Source: JAJRXR01 sp041402005 (GTDB lineage: Bacteria > Planctomycetota > Phycisphaerae > Phycisphaerales > UBA1924). From it: a DNA stretch of 64,000 nt. The notes beneath the pieces were generated by a model. It was not told the DNA's origin and did not search any database. It worked only from the letters and a program-made list of their open reading frames with translations. The translations under genes and the position numbers were made by a program. Location: contig JAWKTB010000001.1 in assembly GCA_041402005.1 (NCBI GenBank), positions 496,001-560,000 of the forward strand. The letters run 5' to 3'. This document shows positions 23,655 to 34,291 of this stretch, in pieces; position 1 is the stretch's first letter; every line of letters starts with the position of its first letter.

Positions 23655-25246
23655 GCTCGATCCACCCCGACAAGGTGACCGCCGAACGCCTCGCGGGACT
23701 TCGCGAGGACGCGGCGCTCGGGCGCGACGTCGAGATCGAGGCCCTCGGCGACGGCTCGCTCGTCGAGGATCCCGCGGTCCGACCCCCGCTCGTCCTGTCC
23801 GACCGGACGCTGGGCGAGGTCACGCAGATCGTCACCGGGTACGTCGAGGACCCGCCGCCCAAGTGGTGGTACATTGCCTTCGCGATCACCTCGACCGTCG
23901 CGCTCGTCGGCACGTGCATGATCCTCTACCTGATCATCACGGGCGTCGGCGTCTGGGGTCTCAACAACCAGGTCGACTGGGCCTGGGACATCACCAACTT
24001 CGTGTTCTGGATCGGTATCGGTCACGCCGGCACGCTGATCTCCGCGATTCTGTGCCTCTTCAAGCAGAAGTGGCGGACCGCGGTGAACCGTTCGGCGGAG
24101 GCGATGACGATCTTCGCCGTCATCTGCGCCGGCATCTTCCCGGGCATCCACGTCGGGCGCGCCTGGTTCGCCTGGTTCCTGGCGCCGATCCCCAACTCGA
24201 ACGGCATCTGGCCCAACTTCCGCTCCCCCCTGCTCTGGGACGTCTTTGCCGTCTCGACGTACATGACGGTCTCGCTGCTCTTCTGGTACATGGGCATGAT
24301 CCCGGACCTGGCCTCGCTGCGAGACCGGGCGGATCGTCGCCTGCGAGCCGGGGTCTCCCGCCCCTTCACGATCGCCCTGCCCGGCGGGCGCCTCGTCAAT
24401 CTGCCGTTGCCCAAGCCGGACACGCTCCGGGCGTTCATCTACGGCCTGCTCAGCGTCGGCTGGCGGTTCTCCAGCCGTCACTGGCACCGCTACGAGGTCG
24501 CCTACCTCATCCTCGCGGGCATCTCGACGCCGCTGGTCTTGTCGGTGCACTCGATCGTGTCGTTCGACTTCGCGACGGCGGTCTTGCCCGGGTGGCACAC
24601 GACGATCTTCCCGCCCTACTTCGTCGCGGGCGCCATCTTCGGCGGCTTCGCGATGGTGCTCTTCCTCCTGATCCCACTGCGGGCGGTCCTCCCGAACTTC
24701 AAGGACCTGCTGACCCGTCGTCACATCGAGAACATGGCCAAGATCCTGCTCGTCACGGGCATGATGGTCGGCTTCGCATACTCGATGGAGTTCTTCATCG
24801 CCTGGTATGGCGCCAACAAGTTCGAGTTCGAGGTCTTCGCCAACAACCGCGTGAACCCGGCCAAGGCGCCCTACTGGTGGGCGTACTGGACGATGATCAC
24901 CTGCAACGTGATCTCGCCCCAGGTCTTCTGGTTCCGCAAGGTCCGCCAGAACCCCTGGGCGGTCTGGGTCGTCGCCTGCTTCGTCACGGTCGGCATGTGG
25001 TTCGAGCGGTTCGTGATCATCGTCACGTCGCTGCACCGGGCCTTCCTCCCGGGCGAATGGCACATGTTCTTCCCGACCTGGGTGGACATCCTGACCTTCA
25101 CGGGCTCGTGCGGCATCTTCCTGACGCTGTTCCTGCTCTTCGTGAAGTTCCTGCCCATGTTCGCGATGGCCGAGGTCAAGGCCGTCATGCCCCAGGGCGA
25201 CCCCCACGGGCACGACCACGACGAGTCGCACGGGGGAGGACACTGA
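23651..25246 (+). CDS. actC: Alternative complex III subunit C, NrfD-like quinol-binding protein
   Basis: 531 residues with about ten hydrophobic segments, of the NrfD/PsrC polysulfide-reductase membrane-subunit family. Visible blocks: WDITNFVFWIGIGHAGTLIS, then LFKQKWRTAVNRSAEAMTIF, IHVGRAWFAWFL, HSIVSFDFATAVLPGWHTTI, and AYWTMITCNVISPQVFW. ActC carries the main quinol-binding site and a possible proton path. The C-terminus is His/Asp-rich and cytoplasmic. Coupled to actB by ATGA; actD starts one base after its stop. Confidence 0.94.
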   Translation: MSSIHPDKVTAERLAGLREDAALGRDVEIEALGDGSLVEDPAVRPPLVLSDRTLGEVTQIVTGYVEDPPPKWWYIAFAITSTVALVGTCMILYLIITGVGVWGLNNQVDWAWDITNFVFWIGIGHAGTLISAILCLFKQKWRTAVNRSAEAMTIFAVICAGIFPGIHVGRAWFAWFLAPIPNSNGIWPNFRSPLLWDVFAVSTYMTVSLLFWYMGMIPDLASLRDRADRRLRAGVSRPFTIALPGGRLVNLPLPKPDTLRAFIYGLLSVGWRFSSRHWHRYEVAYLILAGISTPLVLSVHSIVSFDFATAVLPGWHTTIFPPYFVAGAIFGGFAMVLFLLIPLRAVLPNFKDLLTRRHIENMAKILLVTGMMVGFAYSMEFFIAWYGANKFEFEVFANNRVNPAKAPYWWAYWTMITCNVISPQVFWFRKVRQNPWAVWVVACFVTVGMWFERFVIIVTSLHRAFLPGEWHMFFPTWVDILTFTGSCGIFLTLFLLFVKFLPMFAMAEVKAVMPQGDPHGHDHDESHGGGH

Positions 25247-25247
25247 C

Positions 25248-25886
25248 ATGCCAAAGTTCCCCAAGCCACCGAGCCGGGCCGAGCTGATGGCGTCCGCCGC
25301 CGAGTACTTCCCCTTCGTCCCTCGTTCTCGTCCGAAGTACGTGACGCGTGAGGGCAAGCGGGTCTTCGGCGTCAGCGCCGAGTTCTCGCGCACGCCCGAC
25401 GTCTACCACGCCGCCGAGAAGGTCCGTGACGCCGGCTACACCAAGTGGGACGTGCTGAGCCCGTTCCCGATCCACGGCATCGAGAAGGCGATGGGCTTCA
25501 AGCGGACGATCCTGCCCCTGCTCGCCGCGGGCGGCGCCCTCACGGGCGTCTCGGGCGCGCTCGCCATGCAGTACTTCATGAACTTCGACTTCCCGATCAC
25601 GGTGCAAGGCAAGCCCTACGGCGCCTGGGAGCCCTTCGCCCCGATCACCTTCGAGCTGGGCGTGCTCATCACCGCCTTCACCTGCATCCTGAGCATGCTC
25701 GCGCTCAATGGCCTGCCCCGCTTCCACCACCCGCTCTTCAGCAAGGAGCGGTTCCTCAAGGTCAGCGACGACCGATTCTTCATCTGCATCGAGGCGACCG
25801 ACCCCAACTTCGACCCCGTGAAGACCCGCGAGCTGCTCGACACGCTCGGCGCCGACCGCGTCGACCTGGTGGAGGACGAGGATTGA
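25248..25886 (+). CDS. actD: Alternative complex III subunit D (DUF3341)
   Basis: 212 residues. Two transmembrane segments (about 85-107 and 130-155) separate an N-terminal soluble domain with DAGYTKWDVLSPFPIHGIEKAMG, the DUF3341 hallmark, from a C-terminal soluble part (HHPLFSKERFLKVSDDRFFI). ActD is a structural membrane subunit without cofactors. It lies between actC and actE, and its stop overlaps the actE ATG (TGATG). Confidence 0.93.
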   Translation: MPKFPKPPSRAELMASAAEYFPFVPRSRPKYVTREGKRVFGVSAEFSRTPDVYHAAEKVRDAGYTKWDVLSPFPIHGIEKAMGFKRTILPLLAAGGALTGVSGALAMQYFMNFDFPITVQGKPYGAWEPFAPITFELGVLITAFTCILSMLALNGLPRFHHPLFSKERFLKVSDDRFFICIEATDPNFDPVKTRELLDTLGADRVDLVEDED

Positions 25887-26704
25887 TGGCCCGCCTTCGC
25901 ACACAACGCACGGCCCTCACGCTCGCCATGCTCGGCGCGTCGGTCTCGTTCGTCGCGCCCCTGGCCGGCTGCCGGGGCGACCGCACGGACAAGCGCCCGC
26001 ACCGCTTCTTCCCCGACATGGACAAGCAGCCCAAGTGGAAGCCCCAGTCGGAGACGGAGTTCTTCGCCCTGCAGGACGGCTCGCGGCGCTCGCAACGCGT
26101 CCCCGACGAGCACGCGATCGCCTTCGGGCGGCGCAGCTTCGACCCCTCGACCTACGGCGCCGAGCCCTGGGCCTCCGGGTACATGACCGAGCGGGCTTCG
26201 TTCCTCGCCGAGGACGACGCGTTCTACCGGGGCAAGGGCGCCGACGGCGAGTTCATCGACGTCATGCCCGTCGACGTCACGCCCGAACTGCTCGCTCTCG
26301 GACGCCAGAAGTTCGAGATCAACTGCGTCGCCTGCCACGGCTACCTGGGCGATGGTCAAGGCATGGTCGCCAAGGCCGGCATGAGCCCCGTCCCCGCCAA
26401 CTTCCATGACGAGAAGTACAAGGACCGCTCGCAGCGCACCGCAAAGGACGGGTACATCTACGACGTGGTCCGCCACGGCCTCTGGAACGAGGTCACCGGC
26501 GAGAACCGCATGCCCTCCTACGGGCACAACATCACCCCCGAGGAGACCTGGGCGATCATCGCCTACGTCCGGGCGCTACAGGCGTCCCAGGACGTCGCAA
26601 TCGGCTCGGCGTCGATCCCCGAGGCGACCCGCGTCGAACTGATCCGCCGCCGCCCCGAGCCCAAGCCAGAAACCGCGCCCGGCGCGGAGGGAGGCGACTC
26701 GTGA
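25886..26704 (+). CDS. actE: Alternative complex III subunit E, monoheme cytochrome c lipoprotein
   Basis: 272 residues. The signal peptide ends in a lipobox (APLAGC, Cys at about 27), so the protein is probably lipid-anchored on the outer face. A single heme site CVACHGYLGDGQG lies at about residue 150 and the distal Met ligand is likely in NRMPSYGHNITPEETW. ActE accepts electrons from ActA/ActB for delivery to the oxidase. It begins inside the actD stop and its own stop overlaps the actF GTG. Confidence 0.93.
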   Translation: MARLRTQRTALTLAMLGASVSFVAPLAGCRGDRTDKRPHRFFPDMDKQPKWKPQSETEFFALQDGSRRSQRVPDEHAIAFGRRSFDPSTYGAEPWASGYMTERASFLAEDDAFYRGKGADGEFIDVMPVDVTPELLALGRQKFEINCVACHGYLGDGQGMVAKAGMSPVPANFHDEKYKDRSQRTAKDGYIYDVVRHGLWNEVTGENRMPSYGHNITPEETWAIIAYVRALQASQDVAIGSASIPEATRVELIRRRPEPKPETAPGAEGGDS

Positions 26705-28053
26705 GCCACTCCCAGTCCTACCCCAACGACCCGACACGCATCCCCGTCCCCGAGCGGGCGACGACCATGCCCGTGCTGACCGAGAAGGCGTGGCGCGAGC
26801 GCCTCGCCCGGATCGCCGCCAACCCCGTGATGCGGGCCGACAACATCAACCTCCCCGACAGCGCCGGCGCGACGTTCTCGACCGGCCTCCTCTTCGTCGG
26901 CCTCATCGCCCTGGTGCTGACCGTCCTCGGCGCCTTCGTCTACAACCCCCGCCACGCCCTGGGCGCCTTCGAGGTGGGGCTCTTCACCGCCACCGCGATG
27001 AGCCTCGGCTCCATGTTCTTCGTCATGGCCTTCCACTCCGTCAACGCCGGCTGGGCGAGCACCGTCCGACGCCAGTTCGAGAACGTCGCCTCGGTCCTCT
27101 GGGTCTGCTGGGCGATGCTCGGCGTCGTCGTCGTCATCGAGCTGCTTTCCGGCGGCGTCCTGCTCGACTGGCTCAAGTTCGACCCCGGCGAGCAGCACCT
27201 CATCGACCTCAAACGCCCTTACCTCACGGGCGGCTTCTTCATCATCCGCTACCTCATCTACGGCCTCGTCTGGATCTCGATCTCACGCCGCCTCTTCGCC
27301 CTCAGCCGCAAGCAGGACGAGACCGGCGACCGGATGCTCTCGCGCAAGGCACGGTTCATGTCCGGCTGGGGCATCCTCGCCTTCGCGCTGACGACCGCGT
27401 TCTTCGCTTTCGACTTCCTGATGAGCATGGACTTCCGCTTCTTCTCGACGATGTGGGGCGTGTACTACTTCGCCTCGACCGCGCTCTCGAGCGTCTCGGT
27501 CGTCGTCCTGATCCTGGCGGTCGTCCGCACCGGCGGGCGCCTGACGGGCGCCGTCACCGAGGAGCACTTCCACGACCTCGGCAAGCTCATGCTCTCCTTC
27601 ACAGTCTTCTGGACCTACATCGCCTTCAGCCAGTACTTCCTCATCTGGTACTCGAACATCCCCGAGGAGACCGCCTGGTTCGTCTACCGCAAGGTCGCCG
27701 GCGGGTACAGGCCACTCTTCCTCATCCTCTGCTTCGGGCACTTCGTCGTGCCCTTCTGCATCCTGCTCTTCCGCAAGGTGAAACGCACCACGCCCCTGCT
27801 GGCGGCGATGGGCGTCTACATGATCGTGTTCACGGTCCTCGACATGATCTGGATCGTCCGCCCGATGGTGTACGCCGCGGGGTACGCGGAGCAGAACCCG
27901 GGCATGGGCGCCTGGTGGCTGGACGTCGCCGGCATCGTCTCGCCCCTCTGCCTCTGGGGGTTCTTCGTGGTCCGCCAGGTGGCCAGCGGCCCCCTGGTCC
28001 CCCTCAAGGACCCGACCATGCATGAGGCCCTCAATCACGTGAACTACGTATAG
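26701..28053 (+). CDS. actF: Alternative complex III subunit F, membrane protein
   Basis: 450 residues with about ten hydrophobic segments, the second NrfD-like membrane subunit of ACIII. Typical blocks include GAFEVGLFTATAMSLGSMFF, then SRKARFMSGWGILAFAL and FWTYIAFSQYFLIWYSNIPE. The start is GTG at 26701 in a GTGA overlap with the actE stop. It is the last core act gene; a 148-base gap with a candidate operator follows before the oxidase genes. Confidence 0.93.
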   Translation: MSHSQSYPNDPTRIPVPERATTMPVLTEKAWRERLARIAANPVMRADNINLPDSAGATFSTGLLFVGLIALVLTVLGAFVYNPRHALGAFEVGLFTATAMSLGSMFFVMAFHSVNAGWASTVRRQFENVASVLWVCWAMLGVVVVIELLSGGVLLDWLKFDPGEQHLIDLKRPYLTGGFFIIRYLIYGLVWISISRRLFALSRKQDETGDRMLSRKARFMSGWGILAFALTTAFFAFDFLMSMDFRFFSTMWGVYYFASTALSSVSVVVLILAVVRTGGRLTGAVTEEHFHDLGKLMLSFTVFWTYIAFSQYFLIWYSNIPEETAWFVYRKVAGGYRPLFLILCFGHFVVPFCILLFRKVKRTTPLLAAMGVYMIVFTVLDMIWIVRPMVYAAGYAEQNPGMGAWWLDVAGIVSPLCLWGFFVVRQVASGPLVPLKDPTMHEALNHVNYV

Positions 28054-28129
28054 AAGCCGAACATCCCCCGGAGAACGCATCCGGAACCCCGTGATGGGGC
28101 GAACAAGAGGTCGACAGAATCTCGTCAGG

Positions 28130-28144
28130 CGAGAATGATTCTTG
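28130..28144. promoter_or_regulatory. Imperfect 7-1-7 palindrome, candidate operator
   Basis: CGAGAATGATTCTTG, with halves matching at six of seven positions around a central G. It is close to the TGAGAATnATTCTCA form of the Fur box and resembles the palindrome at 19022-19036. It lies 58 bases before the gene at 28202, in the only sizeable gap between the act and cox genes. Confidence 0.4.
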
Positions 28145-28201
28145 GATAGCAGGAGATGGCGGGGGCTGGTGACCAGCCCACCCGACGCGGAGTGACAGGC
28201 C

Positions 28202-28642
28202 ATGAGCGACAGCACACACGAGACACCGATCCTGCACGAGCAGCCCGACGCCTGGCATCAGCACTCGTCCAGCGAGGGCGCCCCCCAGGTCGAGCACGGC
28301 TCGCACGCCACGCCCACCGCCCTGGCGATCACCTTCGTCGGGATGGTGCTGGGCGTCGCCGCGGTCGTGTTGATCCTCATCGCCTACTTCAACACCTACG
28401 TCTCGCAGGTGAAGGCGGAGAAGCAGGAAGGCGTCAGCACGGCCGGCGAGTTCGAGTCGTACCGGGCCGAGGCGCTCGGTCATCTCTCCGGGTACGGCTG
28501 GTCGGACCCAGACGCGGACAAGGTCTACGTCCCGATCGAGCAGGGGATGGAGACGGTCGTGACGCAGTACGCCGCCCTTCACGCGGCCGGCCAGGGAACG
28601 GACATCGCCATGACGGAGGGCGCCCGCGCCGATGCCCCGTAA
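28202..28642 (+). CDS. Small membrane protein between ACIII and oxidase genes
   Basis: 146 residues, no firm family. A His/Glu-rich hydrophilic N-terminus (about 1-35) is followed by one strong membrane helix (ALAITFVGMVLGVAAVVLIL, about 40-65) and a hydrophilic C-terminal domain (FESYRAEALGHLSGYGWSDP, then YVPIEQGMETVVTQYA). Its position between actF and SCO, with overlap into SCO, suggests an accessory or assembly role for ACIII or the oxidase. Small single-helix proteins at this place are seen in other act-cox clusters. Function inferred from context only. Confidence 0.7.
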   Translation: MSDSTHETPILHEQPDAWHQHSSSEGAPQVEHGSHATPTALAITFVGMVLGVAAVVLILIAYFNTYVSQVKAEKQEGVSTAGEFESYRAEALGHLSGYGWSDPDADKVYVPIEQGMETVVTQYAALHAAGQGTDIAMTEGARADAP

Positions 28643-29561
28643 CGCCGGCGTCAACCCGGTGCTGAGGAGGCTGCTGGGCGCCGCCGCGGCGGTCGCCCTG
28701 TTCGCGTGCGCCGCCCCGGCGCAGCTCGTCCAGTCCGAACTCCCGAAAGAGCTGCAGGGCGTGGACCTGGTGCAGCGCGAGGGCGAGCGGATCCCGATGA
28801 ACCTGGTGTTCACGGAGGCCGACAACAAGCCCCTGCCCATCGCCGACGTCTTCGACGACGGGCGTCCGGTCGTGCTCGCGCTGGTCTACTACGAGTGCCC
28901 GCTCGCGTGCACGATCGTGATGGACCGCATGGCCCAGTCCTTCGCGGACCTGGACTACGTCATCGGGCGGGACTTCAACGTCCTCGTGGTCAGCTTCGAC
29001 CCGAGCGAGAAGCCCACGCAGGCGCTGGCCACCAAGCAGTCCTTTCTGAGCGCCTACGAGAAGCGAGTCCCGGAGACCGAGGAGAACTGGTCGTTCTGCG
29101 TCGCCGACGAAGAGAACATCCAGGCCCTCGCCGACGCGGTCGGGTTCAAGACCCACAGGATCGCCGGGGGGGAGTTCGCACACCCGGTGGGGATCATGAT
29201 CCTCTCGCCCGACGGGACGATCTCCCGCTACATGCTGGGATACGACTACCCGGCACGGGACATGAAGCTGGCGTTGCTCGACGCGAGCGAGGGCAAGATC
29301 GCCCGCACGATCGGCGACCGGTTCCTGCACTACTGCTACCGGTACGACCCCGAGGCGGGCTCGTACTCGGTCGAGGCGATGGCGGTGATGCGCGTCGCCG
29401 GCGCCCTGACGGTGCTCGGGCTCGTCGTGCTGATCGGTCTGCTGTTCGTCGGCGAGCGCATCCGGCGCGGCGTGTCGAAGAAGAGGCGGGCGACCCGCGC
29501 CCGCGACGAGGGTGAGAGCTACCCCGCCGGACGCGGGGTCACGACGGGAGCTGTGCGATGA
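28632..29561 (+). CDS. SCO1/SenC copper chaperone
   Basis: 309 residues. SCO proteins deliver copper to the CuA site of oxidase subunit II. A signal/anchor lies at about 12-32. The thioredoxin-like domain has the copper-binding YYECPLACTIV (CxxxC) and a downstream His in FAHPVGIMILSPDG. Unlike classical SCO, a second membrane helix (about 258-280) anchors the C-terminus, followed by a basic cytoplasmic tail; such forms are known next to ACIII-caa3 clusters. It overlaps the upstream gene by 11 bases and coxB by ATGA. Confidence 0.9.
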   Translation: MPRNAGVNPVLRRLLGAAAAVALFACAAPAQLVQSELPKELQGVDLVQREGERIPMNLVFTEADNKPLPIADVFDDGRPVVLALVYYECPLACTIVMDRMAQSFADLDYVIGRDFNVLVVSFDPSEKPTQALATKQSFLSAYEKRVPETEENWSFCVADEENIQALADAVGFKTHRIAGGEFAHPVGIMILSPDGTISRYMLGYDYPARDMKLALLDASEGKIARTIGDRFLHYCYRYDPEAGSYSVEAMAVMRVAGALTVLGLVVLIGLLFVGERIRRGVSKKRRATRARDEGESYPAGRGVTTGAVR

Positions 29562-30793
29562 CGACGCCTTCGGCGCCACCCGTGATGAACCAGGCGCAGG
29601 ACGCCGTGACCCAGGCCGCCGACGCGGCCCAGGGCGCCGTCGACGCCGCGGCCAACGCCGTCCCACCGGTCCCGCCTGTCCACCCCTACCTCGACCGGGG
29701 CGGGCTGATCCACGGCCTCTTCTTCCGCAACGAAGGCCACACCGACACGATCATCACGACCGACGCGATGTTCATGCTGATCTTCTGGTTCAGCGCCTTC
29801 TTCTTCGTCCTGCTCATGGTCCTGATGGTCTACTGGACCATCAAGTACCGGCGTCGCCCGGGCGTCGCCCCGCCACGCTCGAGCGCCCACAACACGCCCC
29901 TCGAGGTCTTCTGGACCGTCGTCCCCTCCTCCTCCATGCTCGTCATGTTCTTCTTGGGCTTCTGGGGGTACATGAACAAGGTCGTCCCCGTCGGCGGCGC
30001 GATGGAGCTCAACGTCAAGGCCCAGAAGTGGGACTGGACCATCACCTACCCCGACGGCACGCAGAGCGGGCAGCTCGTCGAACTCGGCGGACGCAACAAC
30101 ATCAAGATCAACGTCCTCCCAGAGGACACCGACGTCAAGCTCCGCATGTCCTCCATCGACGTCATCCACGCCTTCTGGCTCCCCGACTACCGCACCAAGA
30201 TGGACGTCTTCCCCAACCGCTACACCGGCTACGGGTTCCACACACCCAAGCTCGGGCCCGGGGACGACCACCCCGAGGGGCGGTATCGCGACCACTGGGT
30301 CTTCTGCGCCGAGTACTGCGGCGACCTCCACTCCGAGATGGCCGCCATCATCCGCATCATGTCCCGTGAGGACTACGAGAAGTGGCTCAAGGGCCAGGGC
30401 TCGACCGGCGACCCCGTCCTCGACGGCAAGAAGGTCTGGCAGACCAAGTGCGCCACGTGCCACACCACCGACGGCAAGGACAACATCGGCCCAACCTGGC
30501 TCAACATGTACGGCGAGCCGGTGGAGTTCACCGACGGCACCAGCCTCGTCGTCGACGAGAACTACATCCGTGAATCGATCCTGAACCCGAGCGCGAAGAT
30601 CGTCAAGGGCAAACAGAACCAGATGACCTCCTTCCAGGGCAACATCACCGACGAGGAGATCGAGAACGTCATCGCGTTCATGAAGAGCATCTCCGAGGCC
30701 GGCAAGACAGAAGGCGGCGCCGAGACCCCCGCCGAGGGCGGTGAGGGCGCGCCCGCCGAGGGCGCAGACCACGAGGGCGGGGAGGGCGGCTGA
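29558..30793 (+). CDS. coxB: Cytochrome c oxidase subunit II with fused cytochrome c (caa3)
   Basis: 411 residues. Two transmembrane helices (about 65-95 and 120-145), then the cupredoxin domain with the CuA site: His near VIHAFWLPDY and FCAEYCGDLHSEM (C-x3-C-x3-H-x2-M). A cytochrome c domain is fused at the C-terminus with CATCH at about residue 303 and a likely Met ligand in KQNQMTSF. This makes the enzyme caa3-type, able to receive electrons directly from ACIII hemes. The tail is Gly/Glu-rich. Coupled to SCO by ATGA. Confidence 0.96.
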   Translation: MTTPSAPPVMNQAQDAVTQAADAAQGAVDAAANAVPPVPPVHPYLDRGGLIHGLFFRNEGHTDTIITTDAMFMLIFWFSAFFFVLLMVLMVYWTIKYRRRPGVAPPRSSAHNTPLEVFWTVVPSSSMLVMFFLGFWGYMNKVVPVGGAMELNVKAQKWDWTITYPDGTQSGQLVELGGRNNIKINVLPEDTDVKLRMSSIDVIHAFWLPDYRTKMDVFPNRYTGYGFHTPKLGPGDDHPEGRYRDHWVFCAEYCGDLHSEMAAIIRIMSREDYEKWLKGQGSTGDPVLDGKKVWQTKCATCHTTDGKDNIGPTWLNMYGEPVEFTDGTSLVVDENYIRESILNPSAKIVKGKQNQMTSFQGNITDEEIENVIAFMKSISEAGKTEGGAETPAEGGEGAPAEGADHEGGEGG

Positions 30794-30839
30794 ATCAGTT
30801 CCGCGCCCCCGAGCGGGCGCTCACGCCGAGGCGAATGGC

Positions 30840-32621
<1,782 letters not shown>

Positions 32622-32634
32622 GACGGAGCGACCG

Positions 32635-33348
32635 ATGGCGACGATCGACTCACAACGCCTCGACATGCCCGCCCCTCCGCCCAGGGGGTCGGACAAGCAC
32701 CCCTTGTTCTGGAAGAACCGGGGGCACGCGCACCACTACCGCTCCGCCGCCGAGGAGTTCGACGCCTGCAAGCTCGGCATGTGGCTCTTCCTGGCGACCG
32801 AGATCCTGCTCTTCGCCGGGATCTTCTGCGCGTACACCGTCTTCCGCTCGCTCTACCCCGAGGCCTGGGCGGCGGGCTCACACCACCTCGACTGGCGATT
32901 CGGCGCGATGAACACGATCGTGCTGCTCTTCTCCTCCTGGACCGCCGCCTCCGCCGTCCGCTCCGCCCAGCTCGGCAAGCGAGGCGCCCTGATCGGCAAC
33001 CTCGTCATCACGATCATCTGCGCCGCCGCCTTCATCTTCATCAAGCTCAAGTTCGAGTACTTCGTCAAGCTGGGCCTTGGCAAGGCGCCCGGCACGTGGT
33101 TCAGCTACCCCTACGCCGAGCACCCCCAGGAGCCCCTCTGGTGGAGCATCTACTACATGGGCACCGGCCTCCATGCCCTGCACGTCATCATCGGCGCCTG
33201 CCTGCTCGGGTGGGTGCTCTTCCGCACCGTGCGCTACAACGCCTACGGCCCCACCCACTACACGATGGTCGAGACCAGCGCTCTCTACTGGCACCTGGTC
33301 GACATCATCTGGATCTTCCTCTTCCCCCTCCTGTACCTGATCCACTAA
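32635..33348 (+). CDS. coxC: Cytochrome c oxidase subunit III
   Basis: 237 residues with five to six hydrophobic segments. It stabilises the subunit I core. Family blocks are present: KLGMWLFLATEILLFAGIFC at about 45, AMNTIVLLFSSWTAASAVRS, YYMGTGLHALHVIIGACLLG with the conserved HALHV, and the C-terminal ALYWHLVDIIWIFLFPLLYL. It starts 13 bases after coxA. Confidence 0.95.
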   Translation: MATIDSQRLDMPAPPPRGSDKHPLFWKNRGHAHHYRSAAEEFDACKLGMWLFLATEILLFAGIFCAYTVFRSLYPEAWAAGSHHLDWRFGAMNTIVLLFSSWTAASAVRSAQLGKRGALIGNLVITIICAAAFIFIKLKFEYFVKLGLGKAPGTWFSYPYAEHPQEPLWWSIYYMGTGLHALHVIIGACLLGWVLFRTVRYNAYGPTHYTMVETSALYWHLVDIIWIFLFPLLYLIH

Positions 33349-33361
33349 CGAAGGCGACGCC

Positions 33362-34291
33362 ATGGAACGCCACCACGACGACAGGCACACACCGAATCCC
33401 GCCTTTGACACCATGGATCCCCACGGCGCCACCCACGCCGACCATGGGCACCACATCATCTCCGCGCGCACGCTCATGGCGATCCTGCTCGCCCTGCTCT
33501 TCTTCACGATCCTGACCGTCTTCCTCTCGCGCGCCGAGGTCTGGGTGCAGAACACGTTCAGCGTCGTGCTCCCCCAGTGGGTGAACGTCCTGGGCGCCAT
33601 GAGCATCGCGGTCGTCAAGGGCACGCTCGTCGTCGCGTTCTTCATGGGCCTGCGCTACGACAAGCCCCTGAACCTCTTCGTGCTGCTTTTCTGCCTTGCT
33701 GCCGTCGCCCAGTTCATCATCCCAGCCACGCTCGACCTCTACACGCGTGACTGGGTCACCGCCGAGCACAAGGGCGAGATCATCAAGGGGGGCACGGGCG
33801 AGGGTCTGGCCAAGACCGGCGAGGGGCACATGTTCGTCCGCGCCTCCCCGCGCCCCAACACCGGGAGCGAGCCCCTCTTCGAGTTCCGCCGCGAGCAACG
33901 GCTCGAGGAGCTCGCCCACGAGGTCGCCGCCAAGCACGGGCGCGCCGAGGCCAACGACGAGGACAAGGCCGAGGCCGCACGCGAGTTCTGGTTCGAGCAC
34001 TACGACGAGGAGCTGCACGAGAAGGGGCACGCGATCCGCCATCTCGACGACCTCGAGGACTTCTACGCCCAGTGGCGCAAGGGTCACGTGACAATGGCCG
34101 CCGAGACGACCGACACCGTCGCCCCCGAGAGTCTCGAGGAGACGACCGCCTCGACCGCCAACCACTCCCTCCGCCGCGTCGGGCGCACGCTCGGCCTCTT
34201 CGACGCGCAGGCGCCCTCCCCGAGCGCCGAGGAGCACGCGACCCCGGAGCGGGCCGTGCCCCTCAGCCCCACCGAGGGGGAGGACCACTGA
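33362..34291 (+). CDS. Cytochrome c oxidase subunit IV family, long C-terminal extension
   Basis: 309 residues; subunit IV/CyoD-type proteins are normally about 100. The family part is residues ~25-130: a His-rich N-terminus and three membrane helices (LMAILLALLFFTILTVFLSR; VLGAMSIAVVKGTLVVAFFMGL; LFVLLFCLAAVAQFIIP). The ~180 residues after it are hydrophilic, charged and Glu-rich (FRREQRLEELAHEVAAKHGR, EFWFEHYDEELHEKGHAIRH), with helical periodicity suggesting a coiled coil. The extension is an oddity of this oxidase and has no assigned role. It follows coxC by 13 bases. Confidence 0.8.
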   Translation: MERHHDDRHTPNPAFDTMDPHGATHADHGHHIISARTLMAILLALLFFTILTVFLSRAEVWVQNTFSVVLPQWVNVLGAMSIAVVKGTLVVAFFMGLRYDKPLNLFVLLFCLAAVAQFIIPATLDLYTRDWVTAEHKGEIIKGGTGEGLAKTGEGHMFVRASPRPNTGSEPLFEFRREQRLEELAHEVAAKHGRAEANDEDKAEAAREFWFEHYDEELHEKGHAIRHLDDLEDFYAQWRKGHVTMAAETTDTVAPESLEETTASTANHSLRRVGRTLGLFDAQAPSPSAEEHATPERAVPLSPTEGEDH

